Shown here in pieces: positions 1 through 9,316 of a DNA stretch of 64,000 nt (the first letter of the stretch is position 1; every line of letters starts with the position of its first letter). The DNA lies in NCBI RefSeq assembly GCF_015500095.1, contig NZ_CP062983.1, forward strand, positions 5,332,001 through 5,396,000, given 5' to 3'. The stretch is from Phototrophicus methaneseepsis (GTDB lineage: Bacteria > Chloroflexota > Anaerolineae > Aggregatilineales > Phototrophicaceae). The notes below the pieces were generated by a model that ran no database searches, was not told the origin of the DNA, and saw nothing but the letters and a program-made list of their open reading frames with translations. Position numbers and translations under genes: made by a program.

Positions 1-1
1 T

Positions 2-799
2 GCGAATGCTGTAAGCTTCCGCCCGCTGACCAGTTCAGAACGTCAGGCTGCCATTCAGAGTGGTGAAATCGACATGATGAGCCGTAACACCACCTGGACC
101 CTGAGCCGTGATGTTGTCTGGGGCGCGATCTTCGGCCCGACGATGTTCTACGATGGTCAGGGTATTGGTACCACGGCTGACATGGGCGTTAGCAGCGGCC
201 TGGAACTTGATGGCGCGAGCATCTGCGTTCAGACCGGTACGACCACAGAACTGAACATCGCTGACTTCGTTGAAGCCAATGGTCTGGATATCGAAATCCA
301 GGTTTACCCGGATGCCAACAGCACCTGGGAAGCTTTCCTGAGCGGCGCTTGCGAAGCATGGACGACAGACAAGAGCGGTATCGCTTCCTTCCATGCAACA
401 TCAGAAGATCCCGGTTCACTGGTCATCCTGCCGGATACCCTCTCCAAAGAACCGCTCGGCCCGCTGTCACCGGCTGGCGACGAACAATTTGCTGAAATCG
501 TGGCATGGACTATGTTCGGCCTGATCACAGCAGAAGAAGAAGGTATCACCAGCGAAAATATCGACGAATTCCTGGAAAGCGATGATCCTGAAATTGGTCG
601 TCTGCTGGGTGTCGGCGATAACATCAGCGGCGATTACCTGGGCCTGGATAACGACTTCATGGTTGAGGTCATTCGTCAGGTCGGTAACTACGGTGAAATC
701 TATGAACGCAATCTGGCTCCGCTGGGCCTGAGCCGTGAAGGCACCGTGAATGCCCTCTGGGAAGATGGTGGCCTGCTGTACGCTCCGCCATTCCGTTAA
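2..799 (+). CDS. aapJ: Amino acid ABC transporter substrate-binding protein (AapJ/BztA type), 5' end missing
   Basis: This is the C-terminal 265 residues of a periplasmic-type binding protein for polar amino acids. The reading frame is open from base 2 and enters the window mid-gene, so the signal peptide and N-terminal lobe lie outside. The visible part has the AapJ pattern: QSGEIDMMSRNTTWTLSRD near the start, then YDGQG, a second lobe with the DGASICVQTGTT strand, and the C-terminal RQVGNYGEIYERNL. Family knowledge: these proteins deliver Glu, Gln, Asp and related amino acids to AapQM. Two permease genes and an ATPase gene follow in the same direction, in the classic J-Q-M-P order. I am confident of the family. 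Ligand specificity cannot be read from the sequence. Confidence 0.93.
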   Translation, partial: ANAVSFRPLTSSERQAAIQSGEIDMMSRNTTWTLSRDVVWGAIFGPTMFYDGQGIGTTADMGVSSGLELDGASICVQTGTTTELNIADFVEANGLDIEIQVYPDANSTWEAFLSGACEAWTTDKSGIASFHATSEDPGSLVILPDTLSKEPLGPLSPAGDEQFAEIVAWTMFGLITAEEEGITSENIDEFLESDDPEIGRLLGVGDNISGDYLGLDNDFMVEVIRQVGNYGEIYERNLAPLGLSREGTVNALWEDGGLLYAPPFR

Positions 800-1103
800 A
801 CAGCACGCTGCTTGATCCTTGAAATCTCCGGTCAAGCAGTACATTACAGGATGCCTGGGTGATCATGCCCGGGCGTCCTGTTTCCGCAATTCAAATCAAT
901 CGCAAATCAAAGTTACTGGTTATTGGTTTTTAGCTGCTAGGCCTGAGCCGTGGGGGTTCAATGGCTGGCAGCACCCCTGAGCAGTTGGCACAGACCAGCA
1001 TTCAATAGCGAGACGCCTCGCACATGCGTTGACAGGTTGCCTGCTCTCACATCTAAAAACCAGCCACCAACGACCATTTTCACAGACTGTGGGTAGAGAC
1101 GTT
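800..1103. other. aapJ-aapQ intergenic region
   Basis: This 304-bp gap holds the hairpin at 847-880. It also has a perfect 10-base inverted repeat with distant arms, TGGTTTTTAG at 924-933 and CTAAAAACCA at 1053-1062. A G-rich then C-rich stretch lies between those arms (about 951-985). I see no convincing small gene. The long-range pairing could give the aapQ leader a folded structure, but this is weakly supported. Confidence 0.35.
847..880 (+). terminator. Intercistronic hairpin after aapJ
   Basis: There are two 14-base arms (847-860 and 867-880) around a GATCAT loop. They pair completely if three G-U wobbles are allowed. Only a short T run (TTT) follows. It lies 48 bases after the aapJ stop and ahead of the permease genes. 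Such hairpins commonly end most transcripts after a binding-protein gene, or protect its mRNA, so that more binding protein than permease is made. The structure is seen; the role is inferred. Confidence 0.55.
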
Positions 1104-2804
1104 ATGGCCGCGCAAAAAGACAAAAATACCCCTTCGGCGGGCGCGCCGCCTTCATTACTCAGCTATTTGCGCGACATCCGTGTCATTCAAGGCATTGCGC
1201 AGATCGTTTTCATTATATTGCTCGTCTCAGTGCTGTCATTCGTCATCGTGAATGTGTACAACAGCCTGGCAGAGCGCAACCTCGTACCAACCTTCCGCTT
1301 TTTACTGACGCGCGGTGGCATGCCTATTAGCGATGCGCCGGAGTGGTACTCGCCAAATAATACCTATGGCGAAGCCTTCCTGGTCGGCATCATCAATACA
1401 ATCCGGGCTGTCTCCGTTGGTCTGGTGGGTGCAACCGTCATTGGCATCCTGGTTGGTATCTTTTTGCTGAGCAATAACTGGCTTATTCGTAACATCAGCC
1501 GTATCTATGTAGAAATCCTGCGAAATACCCCGCTGCTGGTTCAGCTCTATTTCTGGTATTTTGTGGTCTTTCTGGAAGCCCTGCCCAAAGAGCCAACAGG
1601 CATACCTGCCCCAGGAGCAACGTCTATCGCTTGGGCAGCGCCTATCATGCTGCTATTAATCTTCGGCATCTGGCTATATGCAAAGCGAACGGCATTCCCG
1701 GCACGTGTTACAGCGGGCGGCCTACTGGGCTTATTGTTACTAGCTGTGATACGCCCATTATTGATGGACAGCGCGCCAAACGATACAGCGACGAATGTCT
1801 TTATCGCATTGGTCATTGGCTTTTTCCTGTTGATCTTATTCTTCGCGCCGAGGTCCTGGCGAGGCTTTGCGACGGGCTTCCTCATTATGTCCATCGGCAC
1901 CTTATTAGGATCTGCCTTCTTCCAACTATTGGCGTACTTCGGCGTTGTAAGCAACGGCGAATATTTGACCTTAGGCGTTTACCCCGTTTTCTACTACAGC
2001 ATTAAGGGCCTGCTCGCGCCGGAAATCCTGCCAACGGCGGTATTTGGTATTTGGGCTGTCTTCGTCGCAATCGGCATTGCTCTGGCAGTTGCCATCTGGA
2101 TGATCTCCGGCCATGTTATTGAGACGACAGGCAAACCGGTCCCACGTGGCGTATATGCCTTCCTATCTATTGTGATCTTCGCTGTGATTGGGTGGGGTAT
2201 CGCCGGGATGCAAGCCAGACCGGGCGAAATCGCCATTGAAGATGACGAGGGCGTGGTGGAATTGGTGCCTTATAATGAGGCGCTCGATAGTGGCGATATT
2301 GAATTAGAAGATTGGCCGGTTTATCGCCCTGAACCTGTGATTATCGCTGTGCCGGAACTCAACCGCTTTAATAATCCTGAAGTCGGTATCAATTTGCAGC
2401 CACAGTACAGCGCGCTTGTGATTGGCCTCATTATCTATACCTCTGCCTTCATCGCAGAAATTGTCCGTGCAGGCATTCAGGCCGTCCCTTATGGGCAGCT
2501 TGAGGCAGCAAGGGCCCTGGGGCTGAGTTACCCACAAACGTTGATGCGCGTCATCTTGCCCCAGGCACTGCGCGTCATCATACCGCCCTTAGGGAACCAA
2601 TATTTGAATCTAAGCAAAAACAGCAGTTTGGCAATCGCCGTTGCTTATGCGGATACGTATCAAGTCGGGCAGACGATGATGAATCAATCTGGGCAATCCA
2701 TTACGGGCTTTACCCTGTTGTTGATTGTTTATCTCTCGCTCAGCCTGATTATCAGCGTGGGTATGAACGTCGTGAACAGCCGATTCCAACTGGTGACGAG
2801 ATAG
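1104..2804 (+). CDS. aapQ: Amino acid ABC transporter permease AapQ/BztB type, enlarged
   Basis: This is an inner-membrane permease subunit of the polar amino acid importer, 566 residues from the ATG at 1104. The frame is open back to a TTG at 1029, but the upstream residues look non-coding. The N-terminal part matches AapQ: one TM helix, a periplasmic segment with NTYGEAFLVGIINTIR, then the first half of the MetI-type core with EILRNTPLLVQLYFWYFV. The C-terminal part carries LYTSAF-like and EIVRAGIQAVPYGQLEAAR (EAA loop), then RVIIPPLGNQYLNLSKNSSLA. Between the two halves lie several additional helices and an acidic stretch (around protein residues 370-420). The family is usually about 400 residues. 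It ends 7 bases before the next gene, so they are probably co-translated. Confidence 0.92.
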   Translation: MAAQKDKNTPSAGAPPSLLSYLRDIRVIQGIAQIVFIILLVSVLSFVIVNVYNSLAERNLVPTFRFLLTRGGMPISDAPEWYSPNNTYGEAFLVGIINTIRAVSVGLVGATVIGILVGIFLLSNNWLIRNISRIYVEILRNTPLLVQLYFWYFVVFLEALPKEPTGIPAPGATSIAWAAPIMLLLIFGIWLYAKRTAFPARVTAGGLLGLLLLAVIRPLLMDSAPNDTATNVFIALVIGFFLLILFFAPRSWRGFATGFLIMSIGTLLGSAFFQLLAYFGVVSNGEYLTLGVYPVFYYSIKGLLAPEILPTAVFGIWAVFVAIGIALAVAIWMISGHVIETTGKPVPRGVYAFLSIVIFAVIGWGIAGMQARPGEIAIEDDEGVVELVPYNEALDSGDIELEDWPVYRPEPVIIAVPELNRFNNPEVGINLQPQYSALVIGLIIYTSAFIAEIVRAGIQAVPYGQLEAARALGLSYPQTLMRVILPQALRVIIPPLGNQYLNLSKNSSLAIAVAYADTYQVGQTMMNQSGQSITGFTLLLIVYLSLSLIISVGMNVVNSRFQLVTR

Positions 2805-2811
2805 GTGCCCC

Positions 2812-5781
2812 ATGATTGAATCCAATGAGAACCCGAACGCCACCCCTGTCGTCATCAATTACGATGAACCACCGACAAAACCACCGCCGCTTCTCTCTAC
2901 GGGTGCCCTGGCCTGGATAAGAGAGAACCTATTCAGCAGTGTTTTTGATGCCGTACTGACCATTGTTGGCATCTTGATGATCATTTTCGCTGTGGTCAGC
3001 TTCTTTAACTGGGTTGTCTCCAGCGGCGACTGGTTCGCCATCACCTTTAACTTTGAGCAATACATGTATGGGCGCTTCGACCCAGATGAGGTATGGCGCT
3101 TAGGGTTGTTCGTCCTGCTTGTCGCTTTTACAGCGGGGACCGCCATCGCGGCTTACTTCCGGCGCATTTCGCCCGTCTTCATCCTGATCCTGGCCGCGAT
3201 ATATCTCCCTGCGCTGCTGCTGCCCGCCATCGTCAATGCGACGATTCCCTTGCCAGAATCTTATATGGTAGCTGGCAATGTAGAAATCGTCTCTGGCACG
3301 GTGACGGAAGCGCCAATTGATAACATTGCATTCACCGCCGCAGCAGGGGAAGAAATCGTCTTCGCCTATGCCGATGATGCCGATGACAGCGACGAAGACC
3401 TGGCGACGATTGCGGGTTTCGTCGATGACCCGACCAATGCCCTACGCGCGGCAGCGGTCAACCGCCTCACAAATATTGCTCGCTTCATTGAGCTTGACGA
3501 ACTCGTACAAGAAGATACCGAACTGACTGACGAAGGCGAGTTTGGGCTATTCATCCCGCCACAACGTGAGCGCATCATCAGCGAATACGAGAGCCTGCAA
3601 TATACACCCAGCGAAGCGGATTTGGCCCGCATTGATGAAATCGAAGATATCCTGGATGCTGATGAAACCTTACAGGAGAGCATGGCTGCCGACGAAGAAA
3701 TCGTCGCCAATATGCCGCCAACTCCACAGCTCAGCTTACAAGATGTCGAAACGCCAACCGATTATGGGCAACCTCGCACCATCACGGTGAACAATTATGC
3801 TGGCGAAGGCGTGCTGCGCATCGTGCTTTATCGGAATTATAGCGAAGTCACCTCAACGCGCATCAGCGTCGATGAAAATGGCTTTGCCGAAGTCCCCTTA
3901 AGCGAAGAAGACCTGGCAGAACCGGGCTACTACGTCGTTTATGCGACGATCGACGACGTACCCAATACGCGCATGGAATTGACATTCCCTGATGGTATCG
4001 CCCAGCCCGCCCGGCTCACCGAGGAAGAACACGAGGCACTGATTGAGGAACGCGGCACGCTATTGCAGCCCGCGGCGATCGTGCGCACATATAGCTTAAA
4101 CAATGACCCCGTCAATATTACGGTGATGGACCGTGATGGCAATCCGCTGCCAGAGGGCACCCAGGTGCTGGAACCGGGCGGAGAGCCTGTGACGGTGACG
4201 ATACCGGAAGATGGTTGGTACATCCTCAACAAGACAATCGAAGGCGAAGAAGGTGTTGCCCTCTTGGCCGTAAACGGTATTTACCCGCTCTTTGAGCGCT
4301 CGACAGGCTTCCAACGGATGACGGATGGCTTCGAAGTTAATGCAGCCATCCCCCGTGACGAGAATAACGAAGAATATCTATTCCAGAAGTTGACTGAGAA
4401 TAAGTACCGTGGCGAGCGCCCCGTAGGCGATTATCTGCGCGCCTATCTCTCGCCATTCTTCACCAAGACGATGTTCCGGGTCAATGGCAGCGGCGGCATC
4501 AGCTTGCAGACAGGCATGCTGGCCCTGCTCGCCAGCGGCGCGTTGGGCTTCTTCATCGCAAGAGCGCTCGATCGTAATGCGCCTCGCTCTGCCCCACAGA
4601 TGAATTCACGCCGACTGAGTACGCAGTTGCTCATCTCGATCCCCTTCTTCATGTTCCTGGCAATCATCGGCGCAGACCTGATGGCCCTGAGCATGTTGGC
4701 GGCGTGGGCTGCGTATGTCTTCCTATGCTATTTCATCGGCGTGCGGTTAGCGCCTATACTGAACAGCTTATCGGTCCTGGCCGTTGGCATCGTGATGATC
4801 TTGATCGGCACGGTTGCCATACACTTTGCGCCGGAACTCATCTATGGCCCCAATAGCACAATCCCGACGCTTGTAGCGACTATTTTCGGCACAACTGTTG
4901 GCAGCCGTCTGCCGCTCACTTTTGCTGTCCTCCTGATGCTGCCGACAATGATCGCCGTCTGGTATGGGTCTACGCAGCGCACAGACCTGAGCACCAGCGG
5001 ACTGAACCGCCGTATTGCAATTGCGGCAGGGATCACGATTGCATTCTTCGTACTGCCCATCATTTATGCTAATGTTGCCGATCCTAATCGCTTCAGCCGC
5101 AATGATCCAATCAACATCCTCATCCATACAGATCCGCGTCGATGGGGTGGCTTGATGCTGGCCGCATTCATCACGGTATATGGTATTCTGCTGGCCTTCC
5201 CGCTTGGCATTTTGCTGGCACTGGGCCGCCGGAGTGAATTACCCGCTGTTAAATTGATCAGTACGCTGGTGATTGAGCTGGTACGCGGGACGCCCTTTAT
5301 CGTGGTGCTGTTCGCAGGCGTGCTGTTGATCCCATTTGCGAACCCCGCCTTTGCTGAAATCCCGGATATTTACAGCGCGCTCGCTGCGACGATTATCTTT
5401 ATCGCCGCTTACCTTGCTGAGAATGTCCGTGGTGGTCTACAATCTATCCCACCTGGGCAGGACGAAGCAGCGCGTGCGCTCGGCCTCGCCAACTGGCAAA
5501 TTGTCTTATTCATCACATTGCCACAAGCCCTACGTGCGGTGATCCCGGCGCTGGTCGGCCAGTTTATCTCGCTGTTCAAAGACACGTCATTGCTGGCAAT
5601 CGTCGGCCTGATCGACCTGACAGGCGTCGTTAACCAGACGGTGGTGGCCCAGGAATTCATCGGGACACGTAAGGAAAACCTGCTATTCATCACCATCATT
5701 TATTTCTTCATCAGCTATATCATGTCGTGGGTCAGCCGCCGCATAGAAGCCAGTGGCTCCGGTAGTGCCCGCCGCATCTAG
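2812..5781 (+). CDS. aapM: Amino acid ABC transporter permease AapM/BztC type with about 600-residue insertion
   Basis: This is the second permease subunit, 989 residues against roughly 380-430 usual for AapM. Both ends are clearly AapM. Near the N-terminus are WIRENLFSSVFDAVLT and YMYGRFDPDEVWRLGL. The C-terminal 225 residues carry WGGLMLAAF, PLGILLALGRRSELPAVK, ELVRGTPFIVVLF, the EAA loop DEAARALGLANWQIVLF and SLFKDTSLLAIVG. Between them, after three TM helices, is a soluble acidic region of about 400 residues (roughly 150-560). It is rich in beta-strand-like segments and Asp/Glu and is probably extracytoplasmic. At least six further TM helices follow (about 565-770). No frameshift is visible and composition matches the neighbours, so this looks like a real fused or inserted architecture. 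The function of the insert is unknown. Confidence 0.92.
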   Translation: MIESNENPNATPVVINYDEPPTKPPPLLSTGALAWIRENLFSSVFDAVLTIVGILMIIFAVVSFFNWVVSSGDWFAITFNFEQYMYGRFDPDEVWRLGLFVLLVAFTAGTAIAAYFRRISPVFILILAAIYLPALLLPAIVNATIPLPESYMVAGNVEIVSGTVTEAPIDNIAFTAAAGEEIVFAYADDADDSDEDLATIAGFVDDPTNALRAAAVNRLTNIARFIELDELVQEDTELTDEGEFGLFIPPQRERIISEYESLQYTPSEADLARIDEIEDILDADETLQESMAADEEIVANMPPTPQLSLQDVETPTDYGQPRTITVNNYAGEGVLRIVLYRNYSEVTSTRISVDENGFAEVPLSEEDLAEPGYYVVYATIDDVPNTRMELTFPDGIAQPARLTEEEHEALIEERGTLLQPAAIVRTYSLNNDPVNITVMDRDGNPLPEGTQVLEPGGEPVTVTIPEDGWYILNKTIEGEEGVALLAVNGIYPLFERSTGFQRMTDGFEVNAAIPRDENNEEYLFQKLTENKYRGERPVGDYLRAYLSPFFTKTMFRVNGSGGISLQTGMLALLASGALGFFIARALDRNAPRSAPQMNSRRLSTQLLISIPFFMFLAIIGADLMALSMLAAWAAYVFLCYFIGVRLAPILNSLSVLAVGIVMILIGTVAIHFAPELIYGPNSTIPTLVATIFGTTVGSRLPLTFAVLLMLPTMIAVWYGSTQRTDLSTSGLNRRIAIAAGITIAFFVLPIIYANVADPNRFSRNDPINILIHTDPRRWGGLMLAAFITVYGILLAFPLGILLALGRRSELPAVKLISTLVIELVRGTPFIVVLFAGVLLIPFANPAFAEIPDIYSALAATIIFIAAYLAENVRGGLQSIPPGQDEAARALGLANWQIVLFITLPQALRAVIPALVGQFISLFKDTSLLAIVGLIDLTGVVNQTVVAQEFIGTRKENLLFITIIYFFISYIMSWVSRRIEASGSGSARRI

Positions 5782-5838
5782 TTCAGTCAAGCCCGTAGGA
5801 GCCATCCTACAATCAAGTCAGCCAGTGGAGAACATCTT

Positions 5839-6633
5839 ATGGTAGCCGAAGTAACGGAAACCCAAACAGAAGAAAAAAAGAAGGCCGATCAATACGACGA
5901 GCCGATTATCCTGGTCGAGAATGTGAATAAGTGGTACGGGGACTTCCACGTGTTGCGTGATGTCTCCTTATCGGTGGCCCCTCGTGAAGTGGTCGTGATT
6001 ATCGGCCCCTCTGGTAGTGGGAAATCAACATTTATCCGCTGCATCAACCGCCTGGAAGAACACCAGGAAGGGTTGATTATGGTGGATGGCATCGAACTCA
6101 GCCATGATGTGCGTAACGTCGCGGAAATCCGCCGTGAAACAGGGATGGTCTTCCAACAGTTCAACCTGTTCCCGCATATGACTGTTGCGGATAACGTCAC
6201 CCTGGCCCCTATGAAGGTACGCCATTGGCCTAAAGACCGCGCTGAACGGCGCGCCATGGAATTACTCACCCGTGTAGGCATCCCTGAGCAAGCCAATAAG
6301 TACCCTGGGCAGCTTTCCGGCGGTCAGCAGCAGCGTGTGGCGATTGCACGCGCCCTGGCTATGGAGCCGAAAATTATGCTCTTCGACGAGCCAACATCCG
6401 CACTCGACCCTGAAATGATTAAAGAAGTGCTGGACGTCATGAAAGAGCTGGCCATCAGCGGTATGACGATGATCGTCGTCACGCACGAAATGGGCTTCGC
6501 CCGCGAAGTGGCCGACCGCATCATCTTCATGGATCATGGGCGTATTGTGGAGCAAGGCCCGCCAGAGCACTTCTTTGACCCAGCTATTGAACATCACCCA
6601 CGTACCCAGGAATTCCTGGATCAAATTCTATAG
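5839..6633 (+). CDS. aapP: Amino acid ABC transporter ATP-binding protein (AapP/GlnQ type)
   Basis: This is the ATPase subunit powering the polar amino acid importer, 264 residues and of normal length apart from a charged N-terminal extension of about 20 residues. All nucleotide-binding motifs are visible in order: Walker [11 protein letters not shown]-loop [10 protein letters not shown], signature [15 protein letters not shown], Walker [14 protein letters not shown] and H-loop VVTHEMGFA. The start ATG at 5839 has GGAG about 10 bases upstream. It lies 57 bases after aapM and is followed 30 bases later by a strong terminator, so it is the last gene of the aap operon. The gene name rests on context; GlnQ-type ATPases are hard to tell apart individually. 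Confidence 0.96.
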   Translation: MVAEVTETQTEEKKKADQYDEPIILVENVNKWYGDFHVLRDVSLSVAPREVVVIIGPSGSGKSTFIRCINRLEEHQEGLIMVDGIELSHDVRNVAEIRRETGMVFQQFNLFPHMTVADNVTLAPMKVRHWPKDRAERRAMELLTRVGIPEQANKYPGQLSGGQQQRVAIARALAMEPKIMLFDEPTSALDPEMIKEVLDVMKELAISGMTMIVVTHEMGFAREVADRIIFMDHGRIVEQGPPEHFFDPAIEHHPRTQEFLDQIL

Positions 6634-6660
6634 CGCGCTGTAGAATCCACTTTCCTGAAC

Positions 6661-6690
6661 AAAAAAGGCACAGTCAGACTGTGCCTTTTC
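6661..6690 (+). terminator. Rho-independent terminator of the aap operon
   Basis: Perfect 12-base arms AAAAGGCACAGT (6663-6674) and ACTGTGCCTTTT (6678-6689) surround a CAG loop. The 3' arm ends in a T run. It lies 30 bases after the aapP stop. Confidence 0.92.
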
Positions 6691-6758
6691 GATTTGTGAT
6701 TATGATATAGAAGTCATGCATCAGGCCATCATCAGGGCCCGTCTGTTGAAGCTATGCG

Positions 6759-7496
6759 TCAGGATATGGCCAACATCCCCGCAAGCCCCCGTACACGCGG
6801 ATGCGGGTCATCGCTCATACGCGCAATCGCCTCACGCGTTTGCAGTGTATCTACGGGTTGCAAGGCCATCAAAGCCCCAAAACGCACTTCCCAGGCATCG
6901 TCTTGCAGCATCGTGATGAGCGCATCAATCGCCCCTGGCGACTGCATCACACCCAGAATATCTGTAACCTGTGTACGGACAGTCTCATCCTCATGCGTAG
7001 CCAGCGCGCGGACCAGCGGCAAGGCTTCGTCGGCAAATTGTTCCATCAGGTCCAGGAGCAGCGTTTGCAGTTCAAGGTACGGGTGACCGATCAGGCCAAC
7101 CAGTGCCGGGACCGCGCTCGCGTCCCCAATCTGGCCTAGTGCAAAAGCGGCCTTATAGACGACCTTTGCGTTTTCATCTTGCAGCGCGCTTATCAGCGCA
7201 TCAACCGCACGTGCATCGCTAATCTTGCTGATGACATGTGCCACATGATGGCGTAGTGCCGCATCATCATCATTCAACAATTCAATCAATGTCGGCACAG
7301 AATCGCGCCCCATACGCACGATGGCCCATGTGATGTCTTCGCGGACGAACAAACTGGTTTCTGTACGCAGCGCATCCAGCAAAATTGCGAGTGTGTTCAC
7401 ATCGCCAGCATCGGCGAAGCTGAGGGCCGCACGGCTGCGCGTTTCCGCATTTGGGCTATGAAGTTGTTCCTTTAGCATTTGCACGGTATTGGTCAC
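6759..7496 (-). CDS. HEAT-repeat protein
   Basis: This is a 245-residue protein made almost wholly of HEAT/PBS-lyase-type alpha-helical repeats of about 31 residues. Examples are VPTLIELLNDDDAALRHHVA, AVDALISALQDENAKVVYKA and AIDALITMLQDDAWEVRFGA; about seven repeats can be counted. There is no signal peptide or TM helix, so it is cytoplasmic. The start is a GTG at 7496-7494. A perfect AGGAGG Shine-Dalgarno lies 7 bases upstream on the minus strand (plus-strand 7504-7509). Such proteins act as protein-protein scaffolds or, in the phycobilin branch, lyase partners. Nothing nearby points to a specific partner. Confidence 0.85.
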   Translation of the reverse strand: MTNTVQMLKEQLHSPNAETRSRAALSFADAGDVNTLAILLDALRTETSLFVREDITWAIVRMGRDSVPTLIELLNDDDAALRHHVAHVISKISDARAVDALISALQDENAKVVYKAAFALGQIGDASAVPALVGLIGHPYLELQTLLLDLMEQFADEALPLVRALATHEDETVRTQVTDILGVMQSPGAIDALITMLQDDAWEVRFGALMALQPVDTLQTREAIARMSDDPHPRVRGLAGMLAIS

Positions 7497-7709
7497 TGCT
7501 GGACCTCCTAATACATCGAGCTGTTTAAAGCACCGCTACATACTACAACATATTTTAAGGGTTCACAATGGTCCAGTTCGCAAAACGATATGATCACTTC
7601 GGCTGATTTTTTGTAAGCGAAGGACCGTGCCATGGGATGGCGGCCTTACCTATTCTGACAATATCTCAGACGGTAGCGTGTTTATCTATTTTTGTAGCTC
7701 GGACGAGAC

Positions 7710-8564
7710 TTACTGGAAGGTCGCGCGGAGATCACGATATTCGTAATTCACTTCTTCGCACATGTCATTGAGTGGCGTATAGCGCTGCTGCAACAGTCGC
7801 CCTTGCCGGTTGAGCTCCAGGGCTTGCTGGCGCGTTTCCTGGATGAGTTCACGCCGCTTCCGCAGGTCGCGCCGCCAGTTCACCAGCAGCGCCGGGATGA
7901 ACAGCGTCAGGGTGAAACCTAAGCCAATCAACCCTAACTGAAGCACACCGTCCGTCATAGCAGCCCCGATGAACATCGCTGCGATAATGACGATATAGAC
8001 CAGCATTATGAACAGGGCGTAGGTCCACTTGCTGCGGCGATCATAGGCTTTCTGCTGCTTCTTCAAAGCTTGCTGGACTGTATCAAGCTGTGTGCGAACC
8101 TCTTTGATCTCTTCTCGCAGAGGCCCACGTTCAGCCAACAATGTTTGCAAGCGCTGTCGCAACTGCTCCATAGATTCAAAGCGCTTCTGGTCGGCCTCTG
8201 TGCCAAAGTACCACACCCCTAATTCCACACTGCCAAAGATATAAGACGGGATTGTCACGCCCTTGGGGAGCATCTTACCGGCTTCGAGGCGCTGCTCCAG
8301 GTTCTGGATTGCTGCCTGGGCATTTTTGACGAGTTTTAGCAATCGCTCGTAAGGTTGGGAGATCGCCTCACCATTTTTCTGCTTCTTCCCCAATTTAATG
8401 AGCTGCACGAGTTCTTCCTCAATCTGAGAGAGGCTTTCTTTCGTGTATCGTATTTGCACCTGACGCTGTCGGCGCGTCATCTCAGGGACGAAGCAACGCG
8501 GCACATCCGCCGCATGAATGGCATCCAGAATGGTTTGGGGTGATTTTCCCAAGAAGGGCATCAT
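7710..8564 (-). CDS. Coiled-coil membrane protein of unknown function
   Basis: This 284-residue protein is not recognised. Residues about 30-105 and 130-170 are charged, heptad-like and rich in Gln, Glu, Lys and Leu, as expected for coiled coils. Two hydrophobic helices follow at about 178-200 (TYALFIMLVYIVIIAAMFIG) and 208-228. A third basic helical stretch (RRDLRKRRELIQETRQQALE) and a tail complete it. The predicted layout is a cytoplasmic coiled coil on both sides of a membrane hairpin. ATG codons at 8564 and 8561 are both possible starts. It is flanked by gaps of about 200 bp and is likely transcribed alone. Confidence 0.75.
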   Translation of the reverse strand: MMPFLGKSPQTILDAIHAADVPRCFVPEMTRRQRQVQIRYTKESLSQIEEELVQLIKLGKKQKNGEAISQPYERLLKLVKNAQAAIQNLEQRLEAGKMLPKGVTIPSYIFGSVELGVWYFGTEADQKRFESMEQLRQRLQTLLAERGPLREEIKEVRTQLDTVQQALKKQQKAYDRRSKWTYALFIMLVYIVIIAAMFIGAAMTDGVLQLGLIGLGFTLTLFIPALLVNWRRDLRKRRELIQETRQQALELNRQGRLLQQRYTPLNDMCEEVNYEYRDLRATFQ

Positions 8565-8741
8565 TGTGGCTTATCCTGACGAGAAAACAGGCCGCTGTCC
8601 TTGTTTCATTATAAACAGGGTTTATCCTCTCAGAATTAACTCAGAGCGAGCGACTTTGTGAATACGTATAAAATTGGAGGGCTTATTGTGCCACAAATTC
8701 GCCCGGAAGGGGAAAAAGCGCCCGAAATTACTAACGAACGT

Positions 8742-9137
8742 TCATGCAGAGTTGGTCATAGTTGGCATGGTATGCTGTAAATAGTCCTTAGCAGCCACCA
8801 TAGAGGGCATCACAAAAAAGTGATCGCGCAAACGGGGAAAGGCCTGCCGGAAAAACTCCAGGGTATTGGCAACATAAATATCTTTAGAGACCGCTACCGT
8901 CACAACATGATTCTCAGGCCGATGATTCAGCATATATTGGCCTGCCATCAAGAAATGCGTTGGCATGTTGGTCACATGATGTAAATCGACCAAAAAAGCG
9001 ACGGGGTGCGATGTCGCCCCAGACATTTGGCATAAGTCTGAATAAAAGGAGAAAAAGTCGGAGAGCGTCCAATGATCGCAGACTTTAGCACATAAGATTG
9101 TTTTCTTTTCATCATCATAATAAGTATAGAATGTCAT
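8742..9137 (-). CDS. Small STAS-like protein, family copy 1
   Basis: This is a 131-residue soluble protein of unknown function. I take the ATG at 9137; a TTG at 9149 is an in-frame alternative. It has an alternating strand/helix pattern: YTYYDDEKKTILCAKV, a helix WTLSDFFSFYSDLC, a central hydrophobic strand VAFLVDLHHVTNMP, a further strand VVTVAVSKD and a last helix SMVAAKDYLQ. That order is what SpoIIAA/STAS-type folds show. It resembles the products at 41373, 24106 and 56535 in length and in the position of the central (V/I)xLVDL-like strand. The STAS assignment is an inference from shape, not from a strong motif. Confidence 0.7.
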   Translation of the reverse strand: MTFYTYYDDEKKTILCAKVCDHWTLSDFFSFYSDLCQMSGATSHPVAFLVDLHHVTNMPTHFLMAGQYMLNHRPENHVVTVAVSKDIYVANTLEFFRQAFPRLRDHFFVMPSMVAAKDYLQHTMPTMTNSA

Positions 9138-9316
9138 CTTTTTACACAACCTGTTGATTACTTTATAATGAAAGAATTCTATCAGCGTAGCACCGACCTA
9201 AGAGGCGTGAGCTAACTATTTTTTATAGTGTATGGCAAGACTGAGAAATAAAGCGCTTCTTCAGGGAAGTATTGAATTAGAGAAAATTGTAACGATCATC
9301 TAACTGGAGTGTCATA

